From Candidatus Meridianibacter frigidus (GTDB lineage Bacteria; Vulcanimicrobiota; Vulcanimicrobiia; Vulcanimicrobiales; Vulcanimicrobiaceae), in contig QHBJ01000040.1 in the NCBI GenBank assembly GCA_003243975.1, forward strand, positions 62,001 to 126,000: a stretch of 64,000 nucleotides of DNA. The letters run 5' to 3'. A program made the translations under genes and the position numbers. Shown one piece after another: positions 45,711 through 54,240 of this stretch (positions within the stretch are counted from its first letter, which is position 1; each line of letters starts with the position of its first letter). The notes below the pieces were generated by a model that ran no database searches, had not been told where the DNA came from, and saw only the letters and a program-made list of their open reading frames with translations.

Positions 45711-45995
45711 ATGGGTTCGAACAATGGCGAAACCCCAGAGACCGCGAAACTTGAGCTGCGCGACGTACTGGTCATTCAAACGACTGACGATAAGCAACTT
45801 GAGTTTGAAGTAGTCGGGCTCGTCGAAGACGACGAGAACAACGCGTACGCCGTCTGCTACTGCGAAAAAGAAGACGAGTTCGTCGTAACGAATGCGAACG
45901 GAGAACTGCTCTCCGATGACGACCTCGCCCAAGAGATTTTGGATGATTTCTTCGTGCTGGCTGAAGAAGCTGCGCCGGAGGAGGGCGCAGACTAA
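45711..45995 (+). CDS. DUF1292 / YrzB-like acidic protein
   Basis: A 94-residue acidic protein. The core LELRDVLVIQTTDDKQLEFEVVGLVE and YAVCYCEKEDEFVVTNANGELL match the DUF1292 (YrzB) family, which lacks a known function. Family members sit beside ruvX and mltG in Firmicutes, as here, hinting at a link to cell-wall or RNA processing. The C terminus is Glu/Asp-rich. It ends with GGAGGAGGG, which can serve as the ribosome-binding site of the next gene. Confidence 0.9.
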   Translation: MGSNNGETPETAKLELRDVLVIQTTDDKQLEFEVVGLVEDDENNAYAVCYCEKEDEFVVTNANGELLSDDDLAQEILDDFFVLAEEAAPEEGAD

Positions 45996-47149
45996 TTCGG
46001 GTACTGTTCCTTTCGGCCAGCGTCGGAGTCGGACACACTGCGGCGGCCAACGCCGTGCGTGACGCGCTCGTCGCGCAAGACCTGGCGACCACTTCGCAGG
46101 TCGTGGATTCTTACAAATACGCTGCTTCCATGGTCTCCCGCGTGGTCTCTAATGGGTACATCGGAATGGTCAAAACGATTCCGCAAATGTATCGGTTCTT
46201 GTACTCGCGCGCAGAGCGCGCCACCGAGGTCGGTCCCTTTCGCAACTGGATCCACCAGTTCACCGCCACGAACTTGCGCAGCCTCATGGAACGCACGAAA
46301 CCCGAGGTCGTCGTCTGCACGCATGCCTTCCCATGCGGCGTCATGTCCGAGTACAAGAAGGAGTTCGCCGATGCGCCTCCGGTTTTCGGTGTGGTGACGG
46401 ACTTCGTCGTTCACTCTTTTTGGATTCATCGCAACATCGATGGCTACGCCGTGGCCACCTCAGAGATGCGGACTGCGCTGCGTGCACGCGGCGTGCAGTC
46501 CAAGCGCATCATCGTATCGGGCATCCCTATCGACCAGCGATTCGGGCGGCAGCCGGGCGACCGCGAGGTGCTACGCGACCGTCTCGGCATTCCGAGCGAC
46601 CGTTTCGCCGTGCTCATGATGGGCGGCGGCTTGGGGATCGGACCACTGGTCATGATGATGCGCGCGCTGGATTCGGTTAAAGCGCCCGTCAGCGCGACCG
46701 TGATCGCCGGACGCAGTGAAGTGCAGCAGCAGCGGATTCTCGAAGCCGCGCAACACGTGAATTATCCCGTTCGCGTTTTACGCTTCGTGAACAACGTGTA
46801 CGATTACATGCACGCGAGCGACGTGCTGTTGAGCAAACCGGGCGGCTTGACCTCGGCTGAAGCGCTTGCCAGCGGCCTTCCCATGATCCTGGTGCGGCCG
46901 TTACCCGGCCAGGAAGAACGCAACACTCGTTATCTAGTGGAGCGCAAGGCTGCTCGCCGGTCCAAAGGAGAGCGTGACCTTGCAAGCGCGGTCCAAGAAA
47001 TTCTCGAAAACCCGAAACGTAGAGAATCGATGAGGGCAGCGGCGTTGGCATTGGGTAAGCCCGACGCCGCAGCCGATATCGCAAGATTCATACTGCAAAC
47101 CTCGAGGCCCCCAGAAGAAAGGACGCCTGAAAATGCGCTCAGGAACTGA
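45995..47149 (+). CDS. MGDG-synthase-type glycosyltransferase, ATT start
   Basis: A GT28-type glycosyltransferase of about 384 residues, like UgtP or MGDG synthase, which adds a sugar to diacylglycerol. The N terminus IRVLFLSASVGVGHTAAANAVRDAL is the lipid-acceptor/GxGH motif, and KPGGLTSAEALASGLPMIL is the donor site. No ATG, GTG or TTG lies upstream of the GxGH motif; the in-frame stop is at 45962. ATT at 45995, overlapping the DUF1292 stop, has GGAGGAGGG nine bases upstream. It follows mltG, so a cell-envelope glycolipid role fits; MurG itself is not excluded by context alone. Confidence 0.9.
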   Translation: MRVLFLSASVGVGHTAAANAVRDALVAQDLATTSQVVDSYKYAASMVSRVVSNGYIGMVKTIPQMYRFLYSRAERATEVGPFRNWIHQFTATNLRSLMERTKPEVVVCTHAFPCGVMSEYKKEFADAPPVFGVVTDFVVHSFWIHRNIDGYAVATSEMRTALRARGVQSKRIIVSGIPIDQRFGRQPGDREVLRDRLGIPSDRFAVLMMGGGLGIGPLVMMMRALDSVKAPVSATVIAGRSEVQQQRILEAAQHVNYPVRVLRFVNNVYDYMHASDVLLSKPGGLTSAEALASGLPMILVRPLPGQEERNTRYLVERKAARRSKGERDLASAVQEILENPKRRESMRAAALALGKPDAAADIARFILQTSRPPEERTPENALRN

Positions 47150-47594
47150 GATCGCCGGCCGGTGGCTTGCCGTCTTGCGGATGTACACGGGGATCTTCTG
47201 GCTGATTCATGGGATTCCGAAATGGATGCCGGGAGCGCCCTTCGTAGCGCGTTTCGGAGAGACCACTCAGAAGCTGGCCGCCGGCTCGACGGGGGCATAC
47301 CATTCGTACCTGGTAAGTGTCGTGCTCCCGAACGCTTCGCTGTTTGGAAATTTATTGCGCGCGGGCGAGGTTCTGGTGGGCATCTCACTACTCTTTGGTT
47401 TGCTCACGCGGATGGGTGCACTCGGCGGGATGTTTCTCGCGCTGAACTACATGCTGGCGAAGAATGCGATGGGGAGCATCGATACGTATGCGAGTCTGGA
47501 TGCCGCGGCATTCGTCTTGAGCTTCATGCATCTGGTTCTACCATCGGGCTACGTGTGGGGGCTGGACCGAGCGCTGCGCAGGCGCCGCAGGTAG
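47133..47594 (+). CDS. DoxX-family membrane protein
   Basis: A 153-residue four-helix membrane protein. The first helix carries RMYTGIFWLIHGIPKWMPG, then NLLRAGEVLVGISLLFGLLTRMGALGGMFLALNYM, typical for DoxX/quinol-oxidase-subunit-like proteins. The family is linked to thiosulfate oxidation or redox homeostasis but is poorly defined. It starts with AGGACGCCTGAAA upstream of ATG and overlaps the glycosyltransferase gene by 17 nt, so it belongs to the same unit. Confidence 0.88.
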   Translation: MRSGTEIAGRWLAVLRMYTGIFWLIHGIPKWMPGAPFVARFGETTQKLAAGSTGAYHSYLVSVVLPNASLFGNLLRAGEVLVGISLLFGLLTRMGALGGMFLALNYMLAKNAMGSIDTYASLDAAAFVLSFMHLVLPSGYVWGLDRALRRRRR

Positions 47595-47643
47595 ATGTCC
47601 TTGGCCGTACAATAACGGTCGGTCGCCAGGCAGCCCGGCCGAT

Positions 47644-47731
47644 GGAGAGGTGGGTGAGTGGCTGAAACCAGTCGTTTGCTAAATGACCGACGGCTTGAAA
47701 CCGTCCGAGGGTTCGAATCCCTCCCTCTCCG
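47644..47731 (+). tRNA. tRNA-Ser (GCT)
   Basis: An 88-nt class II tRNA with acceptor arms GGAGAGG/CCTCTCC, anticodon loop TTGCTAA (anticodon GCT, reading AGC/AGU), a long variable arm GACGG-CTTGAAA-CCGTC and a T arm GAGGG-TTCGAAT-CCCTC. Discriminator G at 47731. CCA is not encoded. Confidence 0.95.
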
Positions 47732-47746
47732 AAGTGAAAACAATAC

Positions 47747-47820
47747 GCGGTCGTAGCTCAATTGGATAGAGCAACAGGCTACGAACTTGTAGGTTGGGGG
47801 TTCGAGTCCCTCCGACCGCG
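47747..47820 (+). tRNA. tRNA-Arg (ACG)
   Basis: A 74-nt tRNA with acceptor GCGGTCG/CGACCGC, D stem GCTC/GAGC, anticodon loop CTACGAA (ACG) and T arm GGGGG-TTCGAGT-CCCTC. A34 of this tRNA is the substrate of TadA, which is encoded about 3.3 kb downstream. No encoded CCA. A terminator hairpin follows at 47830. Confidence 0.95.
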
Positions 47821-47829
47821 AGAATCGAC

Positions 47830-47855
47830 AAAACGCCCAGCGTCTAGGGCGTTTT
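47830..47855 (+). terminator. Terminator after tRNA-Arg (ACG)
   Basis: AAAACGCCC and GGGCGTTTT form a perfect 9-bp stem around an 8-nt loop, ending in T residues. It lies 9 nt after the tRNA, as expected for a rho-independent terminator of the tRNA-Ser/Arg unit. Confidence 0.8.
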
Positions 47856-47892
47856 CGAGGAGCCGGCATCTGGCAACCGAAGCGGTAAGTAA

Positions 47893-48423
47893 GTGTTCTC
47901 CGCTGCATTCTGGCCAGCCGCCTCGGTTGGCGTTGCCGTTTTGGCCGTCGTCTTAACGACTTTCTTATTGAGCCGGCAGGTCCGCCAGATGGAGCACGAA
48001 CGCAACGCACTTGCGATGCTTGAGGCCATCAAACGCCTGACTGACCCGCGGATAGTCGAGATTTTTGACCGGCTACGCGACGTCAACGAGCGTTACACGA
48101 CTGATGTTGATATTCGCGAACGTTACCATGGCTCTACCGACGAGCGCGATTTTCTCGTCGTGGGGCAGTACATTGAGACCGTTTCTTGCCTGGCGCGGCG
48201 GCGCGTTCTCGACGCATCCCTGCTTTGTGACGCCGTAGGCATGGCTCTACGACGGCGCTGGGAAACAATTCGTCCGTTTGTGGAACGCCAGCGACAAATT
48301 GAAGACAATCCGTACATCCTGGAAAACTTCGAATGGATTGCCCGGTTTAGCAACTGGTGGAAGGAGGAGCCGCGACCGAAAGGTGATCGCAACTACGACC
48401 CTCGCCAGTTTGGAGCTATGTAA
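47893..48423 (+). CDS. Single-pass membrane protein, DUF4760-like
   Basis: A 176-residue protein. An N-terminal helix (ASVGVAVLAVVLTTFLLS) anchors a long cytoplasmic helical domain: RQMEHERNALAMLEAIKRLTD, then FLVVGQYIETVSCLARRRVLDASLL and RRRWETIRPFVERQR. The DFL.VGQYIE...L pattern resembles DUF4760 proteins, whose function is unknown. GTG start at 47893. It stands alone between a tRNA terminator and a convergent pseudogene. Confidence 0.75.
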   Translation: MFSAAFWPAASVGVAVLAVVLTTFLLSRQVRQMEHERNALAMLEAIKRLTDPRIVEIFDRLRDVNERYTTDVDIRERYHGSTDERDFLVVGQYIETVSCLARRRVLDASLLCDAVGMALRRRWETIRPFVERQRQIEDNPYILENFEWIARFSNWWKEEPRPKGDRNYDPRQFGAM

Positions 48424-48429
48424 CCTCGA

Positions 48430-49913
48430 TCAACTCTTGCGCGGCGTTAAGATCATCACCGCATGTTTGTAATCGAAGTGGAGAACCGATAAACCCTTGA
48501 GAAAGTCATAGCCTAGAAGCGCATCGTGCACCGCGAAGCCATCATCGGTGCAACCATTTGGTTTGTCGTAAATGATGGGCCCAATGCTCATGTCATCGAG
48601 CGTTCCGCACCCGCCCATGATGCCCACCGAAGTCATGTGCAGCCCATGCTTGCTAAGCAGCTCCGAGGAAATAAGAATCTCACGGGGTGAGCCCGTATCC
48701 AGGATGGCATTCACCACAGCTGACTTCCCTTGAACGTTCATGAGAGTTGCAGGAATACCGGCACTTAGATCGGCGCCCACGTGGACTCCCGGGACGGCGG
48801 CCACGTCGGTCGCGTCCGGGTCCTCGATCTGCATGGTCGATTTTTCAAAGTTCACCGTTGCGAAGATCGCGGCCAGTAGATCAAATCCCATTAATCCGTC
48901 GGGCCCGTCGGTGTCGATCTCGCGGCCGCCGAAGTAAACGTGCAGATCGTGCAGCACATTGCCGCCGATCTCCATTTGGCCGGCAATTCCCGCGTCGGTC
49001 TTTTCGGTACCGTATAATGTGCTGGCGCTGGAATGTCCAATTGCTTTCAGACCGGCGCGGCGCGCGAACGCCCCGCTCAAGTAAATACTGTCGGCCCCCG
49101 AATCCAGGAGAAAGGATCCTTCAACTCCGTTTACTCTGGCCTTGATAACGACGCGATCTTTGGTAAGGCGGATGGGAAAGGGCGCCGAGCTTTTGAAGTC
49201 CCAGTGAGCGAGTTGTGCCGGCGGGTGCAAGTCGTTACCCGTGATCGGTTCGCCAACCGTGACGTTGCTAATGGTACGGTCGATTTTGATCCATCGTACT
49301 GCCAGCGCTGGATGAAATGTCTAGGCCCGGCAGATTGGTAGTCGAGGACGCGGATTGTTTCCTCGTCGTCTCCCTTTGGGTCAATCACGGCTCCTCCATA
49401 GGCCCCGATATCCGGGTCAATATAGAGGTCAACCGTCATTGCGTTTTGCTGCTTAACGGTAGCGACGATATATGACTTGTCCCATTTTCGCTCCGTTCGC
49501 AGGTTTGTCCAAGGCAGCTCTGCGAGGCCATCGCTGAAGAAGAGATCCTCAGCCAGATTGACTTTGGCGACGTGTCCGATTACGGGCACCGTAAATCCAT
49601 TTTCGTCGGAGTACCAAAAGAGGCTCCCCGTGAAGCCGTTCGATGAATCGGTGCCTGCCTTTAAATCGTGCACGTCGGTTCGATATAGGGCGCCGGTGTG
49701 CTTCGAGTGCCAGATTTGTTTTGGCTTGCCATCTGCACCGGTAACGATCTGCGTAAATTGCACGAAGTGCATCTGCGGATCACTGAACTGCCAGCCCATG
49801 AAAATCTTGTGCTTAGCAAGCAGATCATCGGCGCGCGCCGCTCCCAACAGAACGGAGAAGAGAAGTGCCGCCAGCGCTGTAAAGCCGAAGAGTCGTTTTT
49901 CACGGAATCCCAC
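48430..49913 (-). pseudogene. Secreted aspartyl protease-like gene split by a -1 frameshift
   Basis: Two overlapping frames together make one protein. The 5' part starts at GTG 49913 with a signal peptide (KRLFGFTALAALLFSVLLGAARA), then a lipid/stress-sensor-like domain to HFIQRWQYDGSK. The 3' part continues IDRTISNVTVGEPITGNDLHPP and holds a retropepsin-like protease with DSGADSIYL and a second DTGSPREIL. Adding one base to the run of four T at 49284-49287 (A on the coding strand) joins them exactly as DGSKIDRTISN. So this is either a true pseudogene, slippage, or a sequencing error in a homopolymer. Confidence 0.8.
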
Positions 49914-49938
49914 CCATAAGAATGCAAGAAATAGGCCG

Positions 49939-50001
49939 CCGTCTCTAAGACGGAGGCCGTGCTCGGCGGTTGGCGGTGAGAGCCGATAAACCTTCCTCCG
50001 T
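49939..50001 (-). promoter_or_regulatory. Candidate structured leader of the aspartyl protease gene
   Basis: Reading the minus strand, ACGGAGG (50001-49995) can pair with CCTCCGT (49956-49950) around an inner TCGGC/GCCGA stem. The same CCTCCGTC strand can instead form a hairpin with GACGG (49943-49939) just before the GTG start at 49913. Two mutually exclusive structures in a leader are typical of cis-regulatory RNA, but no known riboswitch consensus is recognised, and the region is GC-rich. Confidence 0.35.
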
Positions 50002-50035
50002 TCTCCGGCGCTCGAGGGCACGTTTTGCTTCTGTA

Positions 50036-50610
50036 ATGCGTCAACTGGGACTCTCCCTTATCGAGGTGACGATAAATCGTTGCTATGGTTGCGTTAGGGA
50101 GCGCTATTTGGTGTGGTTAGCCGTTTGCACTTCGCTCTGGAAGCACGCGGCTAGAGGCGCAACTACAACGGTGCGACGATTGTCGCGCTGGTGCGCCGGA
50201 GGCGCAACAGGATTTATTTCGATCAGCTACGCCGGCCGCCCGAACTCTCCACCCCTTGCAATCTCGAATATTCCACCGTTGGATTCTCAAAGCAGTCTCT
50301 CCGTAGCGGGCCTGGCGGTGCTGCCGTTCTCAATATTCATTTCCAGCAGCGGACACGTTAGCTTGCCCCGTCCTACCCTGGCCCCGCCTACTTCAACTCA
50401 ATCGATGTGCCGCAATTGCCATCGGAGCCGCAAACCTGTCTTACGAGCGGCCGCTACACGTTGCACTTGAGCGTGAGCGGCACCGAGGATCGCATCGTCC
50501 TTCCCTGTCAAAGCGCTGCATACGGCACGCCTGAACCCATCGAAACGGGGACCCCCGACGCCCTTCACGCGCCGCCCGCCACTGAGCCGACGAAACCGCG
50601 CGGCGGGTGA
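50036..50610 (+). pseudogene. Decayed type IV prepilin-like gene
   Basis: ATG 50036 begins MRQLGLSLIEVTI, a type IV prepilin N terminus with the methylation-site Glu. Coding signal then changes frame: one frame reads NYNGATIVALVRR, a second AGGATGFISISYAGRPNSPP and SLSVAGLAVLPFSIFISSSGH, and the first returns with SIDVPQLPSEPQTCLTSGRYTLHLSVSG, ending at 50610. Stops interrupt every single frame. This looks like an exported pilin-type protein broken by at least two indels. It sits next to the frameshifted protease, so the locus is decaying or its assembly has errors. Confidence 0.6.
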
Positions 50611-50642
50611 GGGTGTAGTAAACTGTCGAACGAGGGGCACGC

Positions 50643-50714
50643 GGCTCGGTAGCTCAGTGGTAGAGCGGGGGACTCATAAGCCCTAGGTCGTAGGTTCAAA
50701 TCCTACCCGAGTCA
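50643..50714 (+). tRNA. tRNA-Met (CAT), elongator type
   Basis: A 72-nt tRNA with acceptor GGCTCGG/CCGAGTC (one G-T pair), D stem GCTC/GAGC, anticodon loop CTCATAA (CAT) and T arm GTAGG-TTCAAAT-CCTAC, discriminator A. Overall similarity favours elongator Met; the lysidine-modified Ile2 form has the same anticodon and cannot be fully excluded. The base pair closing the anticodon loop is an A-G mismatch. CCA is not encoded. Confidence 0.9.
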
Positions 50715-50765
50715 AGTTTAAGAGCGGACGCTTCGAAGCGGCCGTAACTGTATCGAAGGAAGCTT

Positions 50766-51002
50766 ATGTCGACCATTCCATGCGATTTCTGTCCGCATCC
50801 CGTCGATCGGGGGCAAATGGAAGAGATCGAGATCTCGCACTACGTGCCCGATTCCGCGGGCGACGATCTGGCCTACGCGCGGACGTATTTTTTTGGGCAC
50901 CCCGACTGCGTTCGGAAGTTCTATCGCGGATTGATCGATCATAAGCTCGACCTGTTCAAGCATATTCCCAGCCCCGGCGCCGCGCCGGATAATCCCCGCT
51001 AA
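50766..51002 (+). CDS. Small cytoplasmic protein with CxxC motif
   Basis: A 78-residue protein of unknown function. It starts TIPCDFCPHPVDRGQMEEIEISHYV, where CDFC might help bind a metal, then DDLAYARTYFFGHPDCVRKFYRG and a charged C terminus. A third Cys and His (GHPDC) could complete a zinc site. GGAAG sits about 6 nt before the ATG. It lies between tRNA-Met and tRNA-Arg genes and is possibly co-transcribed with them. Confidence 0.72.
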   Translation: MSTIPCDFCPHPVDRGQMEEIEISHYVPDSAGDDLAYARTYFFGHPDCVRKFYRGLIDHKLDLFKHIPSPGAAPDNPR

Positions 51003-51010
51003 ATTCGCGT

Positions 51011-51573
<563 letters not shown>

Positions 51574-51591
51574 AGGGCGAATGCGCGGCCA

Positions 51592-51667
51592 GGGGTCCCA
51601 GCGCGCTTTGCGTGTGGGGGCGTGAAAGCGCTTGCGCTGGAACGCTTCCTAAACGAACGGAGTCCCC
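51592..51667 (+). ncRNA. Candidate structured RNA between tadA and tRNA-Ser
   Basis: The 110-nt gap folds into nested stems: CCAGCGC (51598) with GCGCTGG (51634), inside it GCGCTTT with AAAGCGC, and outside GGGG (51592) with CCCC (51664). It matches no RNA I know; SRP RNA, tmRNA and RNase P hallmarks are absent. It may be a tadA terminator or leader of the tRNA. Confidence 0.3.
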
Positions 51668-51684
51668 ATTTGCGTAGCACATGG

Positions 51685-51772
51685 GGAGAGGTGGTCGAGT
51701 GGTTGAAGGCACCCGCCTCGAAAGCGGGCGTACGTTAATAGCGTACCGAGAGTTCGAATCTCTCCCTCTCCG
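51685..51772 (+). tRNA. tRNA-Ser (CGA)
   Basis: An 88-nt class II tRNA: acceptor GGAGAGG/CCTCTCC, anticodon arm CCCGC-CTCGAAA-GCGGG (CGA, reading UCG), long variable arm with a TACG...CGTA stem, T arm GAGAG-TTCGAAT-CTCTC and discriminator G at 51772. CCA is not encoded. Confidence 0.95.
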
Positions 51773-51781
51773 AATCGCAAT

Positions 51782-52483
51782 TTAAAATCGGGGGTCCGGC
51801 GCATTCGATGAAAAGACGAATTGGTCGTATGTGGTTTCCGACGTGCCCGAGAATGGGCCGCTGCGCGAGAAAACCTTACCGTGCGTGATGACCCACTGCC
51901 CTTCGATGACCTGATAATCTAGCGCAACGCGCAGCGATGCGCCCGTCACTTCTATTTCGATGTGGGAAGGCAGCTGGGTGGCCGGATCAATGAACACGAG
52001 TTTGGGATATGCTGCTTGGTTTGGGTAAGCAATGGGTTCAATCGAGAAGTGCGGAGCTTGCTCCGTCGAGTCCGCCGTATACGACGGTTTCCAAAACGGA
52101 ATGTAGAAGACCGTGGCATCGACCGTTGGGTCGGGTCCTGGAATTGAGAAATAGACGGGACTAACTCGGTCGACCGTGATGTTGATCTGCTTGAGATTCA
52201 CGAAGTATTGGAATCCGAAACCGGAGAGCGGATCGAAATGCGGAATAATCGGAAAGGCCTGGCCACGCGTTTCACCGCCTTGCGGCAGGTCGTGCATGAT
52301 TGCCATATTGTCGCTGTTGCGAACCAGCACCAAACGATCGATCTCCCGGTTTGCATTCACGAAGGGACCCGACGCAGTGACGTGCGTCCGTTCGCGATAC
52401 GTGATGTAAACGGGCGGATTGGTCATATACGCTCTTGACGTGGCGTTCACGAATTGAGCGAATGCGAGGTCCACGGGAAGCAC
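51782..52483 (-). CDS. Exported protein of unknown function
   Basis: About 233 residues with the annotated GTG start. Upstream in-frame codons read KLGLFAKSALVLPVDLAFAQF, so the real start is likely earlier, at a non-ATG codon near 52507, giving a signal peptide. The mature part has beta-rich segments: NPPVYITYRERTHVTASGPFV, then NREIDRLVLVRNSDNMAIM and SGFGFQYFVNLKQINITVDRV. I know no family for it. It is divergent from the M20 amidohydrolase. Confidence 0.7.
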   Translation of the reverse strand: MLPVDLAFAQFVNATSRAYMTNPPVYITYRERTHVTASGPFVNANREIDRLVLVRNSDNMAIMHDLPQGGETRGQAFPIIPHFDPLSGFGFQYFVNLKQINITVDRVSPVYFSIPGPDPTVDATVFYIPFWKPSYTADSTEQAPHFSIEPIAYPNQAAYPKLVFIDPATQLPSHIEIEVTGASLRVALDYQVIEGQWVITHGKVFSRSGPFSGTSETTYDQFVFSSNAPDPRF

Positions 52484-52538
52484 CAGAGCTGATTTCGCGA
52501 AGAGGCCCAGCTTTTACCGCCGCATAAAGTCGGCTCCC

Positions 52539-53747
52539 ATGCCCCTGATTATCGCCCAGGAAACCATCGAGCGGGTGTGCGATCTGCGCCGCCAAATTCA
52601 CCGTTTCCCGGAATTGGGGTTTGACGTCCACCGGACGGCGGCGCTGGTCGAATCGGAATTGTCCGCCCTAGGGATCGAGTATCGGCGCGTTACGCCTACA
52701 GGCGTAGTAGGTGTTGTCCGTGGTGCAAGAGGCGGGCCGGTGGTGGGGCTACGCGCAGATATGGACGCGCTTCCGATTCCGGAGCAGAGCGGCGAGCCGT
52801 TCTCCTCGGAGCATGCGAATGCCATGCATGCCTGCGGTCACGACGCTCATGCCGCGATGCTGCTAGGCGCCGCGCGAACACTGCAGCAGAATCGCAAGGA
52901 ATTATCGGGCACCGTCGTTTGTATCTTCCAACCTGCAGAAGAAGGGCCCGACCCGGGGGGTGCGCTTCCGATGATTGAGGCCGGTGTGATGGACGACCCC
53001 AAGATTGCGGCCATGGCGATGCTACACGTGGACACGCGTCTGGAAACCGGAACGATTGGCATTACGCCGGGCCCGGTGAGCGCTGCGGCCGACGAGTTCT
53101 ATATTAGCGTGCATGGCCGGGGCGGCCACGGTGCTTATCCGCACACGGCCAACGATGCCATTCCCGCAGCAGCTGCGATGGTACTCGGGTTGCAGAACAT
53201 CGCTGCGCGCGAAACAGACCCGCTCGCGAGCGTCGTCGTGACGGTCGGCACGATCGCCGGCGGGTACCGCAACAATGTAATTTCGGACAAGGTCGAGATG
53301 AGCGGCACGTTTCGCGCGCACGATCCGGCCGTTCGCGGGCAGCTTGGGCAACGTGCGCGCCGGGTTATCGAAGGGATCGCCGCAGCATATAATGTCCAAG
53401 CCACGCTACGCGTGGTTTCCGGATATCCGGCGGTGGTCAACGACGATAAACTCGCCGCCGATTTCGCGGCGTACATGGCCACTCGAGAGAACACGCGAGT
53501 GGAACGTGCCGCGCCCACCATGGGAGCCGAAGATTTCGCATACTTTGCACAGCTCGTTCCAAGCGTGCTGGTACGCCTAGGCATTCGCAATGAGGGCAAG
53601 GGAATCACCGCGCCGGGGCATAGCGCGCAGTTTCGCCTGGATGAGGATGCGCTTCCGGTGGGCGTGCGCACGCTCGTTGCCTTTGCGAATGTAGTAACCT
53701 CTGGGGCGATCCGCCTAGGGGCCGAAAGGCACGCAGCCGGCGACTGA
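52539..53747 (+). CDS. M20-family N-acyl amino acid amidohydrolase
   Basis: A 402-residue di-zinc hydrolase of the hippuricase/IAA-amidohydrolase type. Metal ligands are visible in MHACGHDAHAAMLLG and FQPAEEGPDPGGALPMIE; the lid domain carries GRGGHGAYPHTANDAI, and a late APTMGAEDFAYF supplies the last zinc His/Glu. It removes acyl groups from amino acids or related conjugates, probably in the cytoplasm, since no signal peptide is seen. ATG 52539. Confidence 0.95.
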   Translation: MPLIIAQETIERVCDLRRQIHRFPELGFDVHRTAALVESELSALGIEYRRVTPTGVVGVVRGARGGPVVGLRADMDALPIPEQSGEPFSSEHANAMHACGHDAHAAMLLGAARTLQQNRKELSGTVVCIFQPAEEGPDPGGALPMIEAGVMDDPKIAAMAMLHVDTRLETGTIGITPGPVSAAADEFYISVHGRGGHGAYPHTANDAIPAAAAMVLGLQNIAARETDPLASVVVTVGTIAGGYRNNVISDKVEMSGTFRAHDPAVRGQLGQRARRVIEGIAAAYNVQATLRVVSGYPAVVNDDKLAADFAAYMATRENTRVERAAPTMGAEDFAYFAQLVPSVLVRLGIRNEGKGITAPGHSAQFRLDEDALPVGVRTLVAFANVVTSGAIRLGAERHAAGD

Positions 53748-53760
53748 AGAACGCGCAGCC

Positions 53761-54240
53761 ATGCCAACTGTGAGCCAACTTTCGCAGGCCGTCGAACTGC
53801 ACTCGAGTCCGGAATCGGCCTTCGCGCTGGTTTGCCAAGTGGAGAAGTGGCCGGTTTGGCTTTCATTCCTACGCAGCGCGCGCCTCGTGCATGCGAAGAA
53901 GCCGATCGGCATCGGCGCCGAAGTGATGATTCGCTCGCGGATTCCTGGTGAAGCCGATCAGCTCTTCGAAGTCGATCAGTACATCGAACACCACGTGCTC
54001 TCGTTGGTGGGGGCGTACTCCGTTCGGCGTCGCCTGGACTTTCGAATCGAGCGTAAAACCACGCGTTCGAAATTGGTCGCGCGCCTGGACTACCCAGCAT
54101 ACGGCGGAAGAATCGCATCGCTCATGGACCGCTTGACGGCACGTCGCAAACTCGCTGCTCAGCTGGCCGAATCGCTTGTCCATTTTAAGGGATTGGTGGA
54201 GTTCGACCGTCACCCCGACGCCGTACTGGCAGATTTCTAG
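53761..54240 (+). CDS. SRPBCC (START-like) domain protein
   Basis: A 159-residue helix-grip protein. The start SQAVELHSSPESAFALVCQVEKWPVW is the usual first strand and helix of the polyketide cyclase/Bet v1 group, followed by VMIRSRIPGEADQLFEVDQYIEHH. Such proteins bind hydrophobic ligands. It lies 13 nt after the amidohydrolase and overlaps the zinc-ribbon gene by one base. Ligand unknown. Confidence 0.85.
   Translation: MPTVSQLSQAVELHSSPESAFALVCQVEKWPVWLSFLRSARLVHAKKPIGIGAEVMIRSRIPGEADQLFEVDQYIEHHVLSLVGAYSVRRRLDFRIERKTTRSKLVARLDYPAYGGRIASLMDRLTARRKLAAQLAESLVHFKGLVEFDRHPDAVLADF

Noticed and set aside
49939-50001. A known riboswitch class at the protease leader
   Set aside because: The conserved cores of the glycine, c-di-GMP, THF, ZTP, fluoride and preQ1 classes, as I know them, are not present.
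51574-51684. SRP RNA or other housekeeping RNA in the tadA-tRNA gap
   Set aside because: The GGTCAGGTCCGGAAGGAAGC-type core of SRP RNA and the marks of tmRNA or RNase P are missing.
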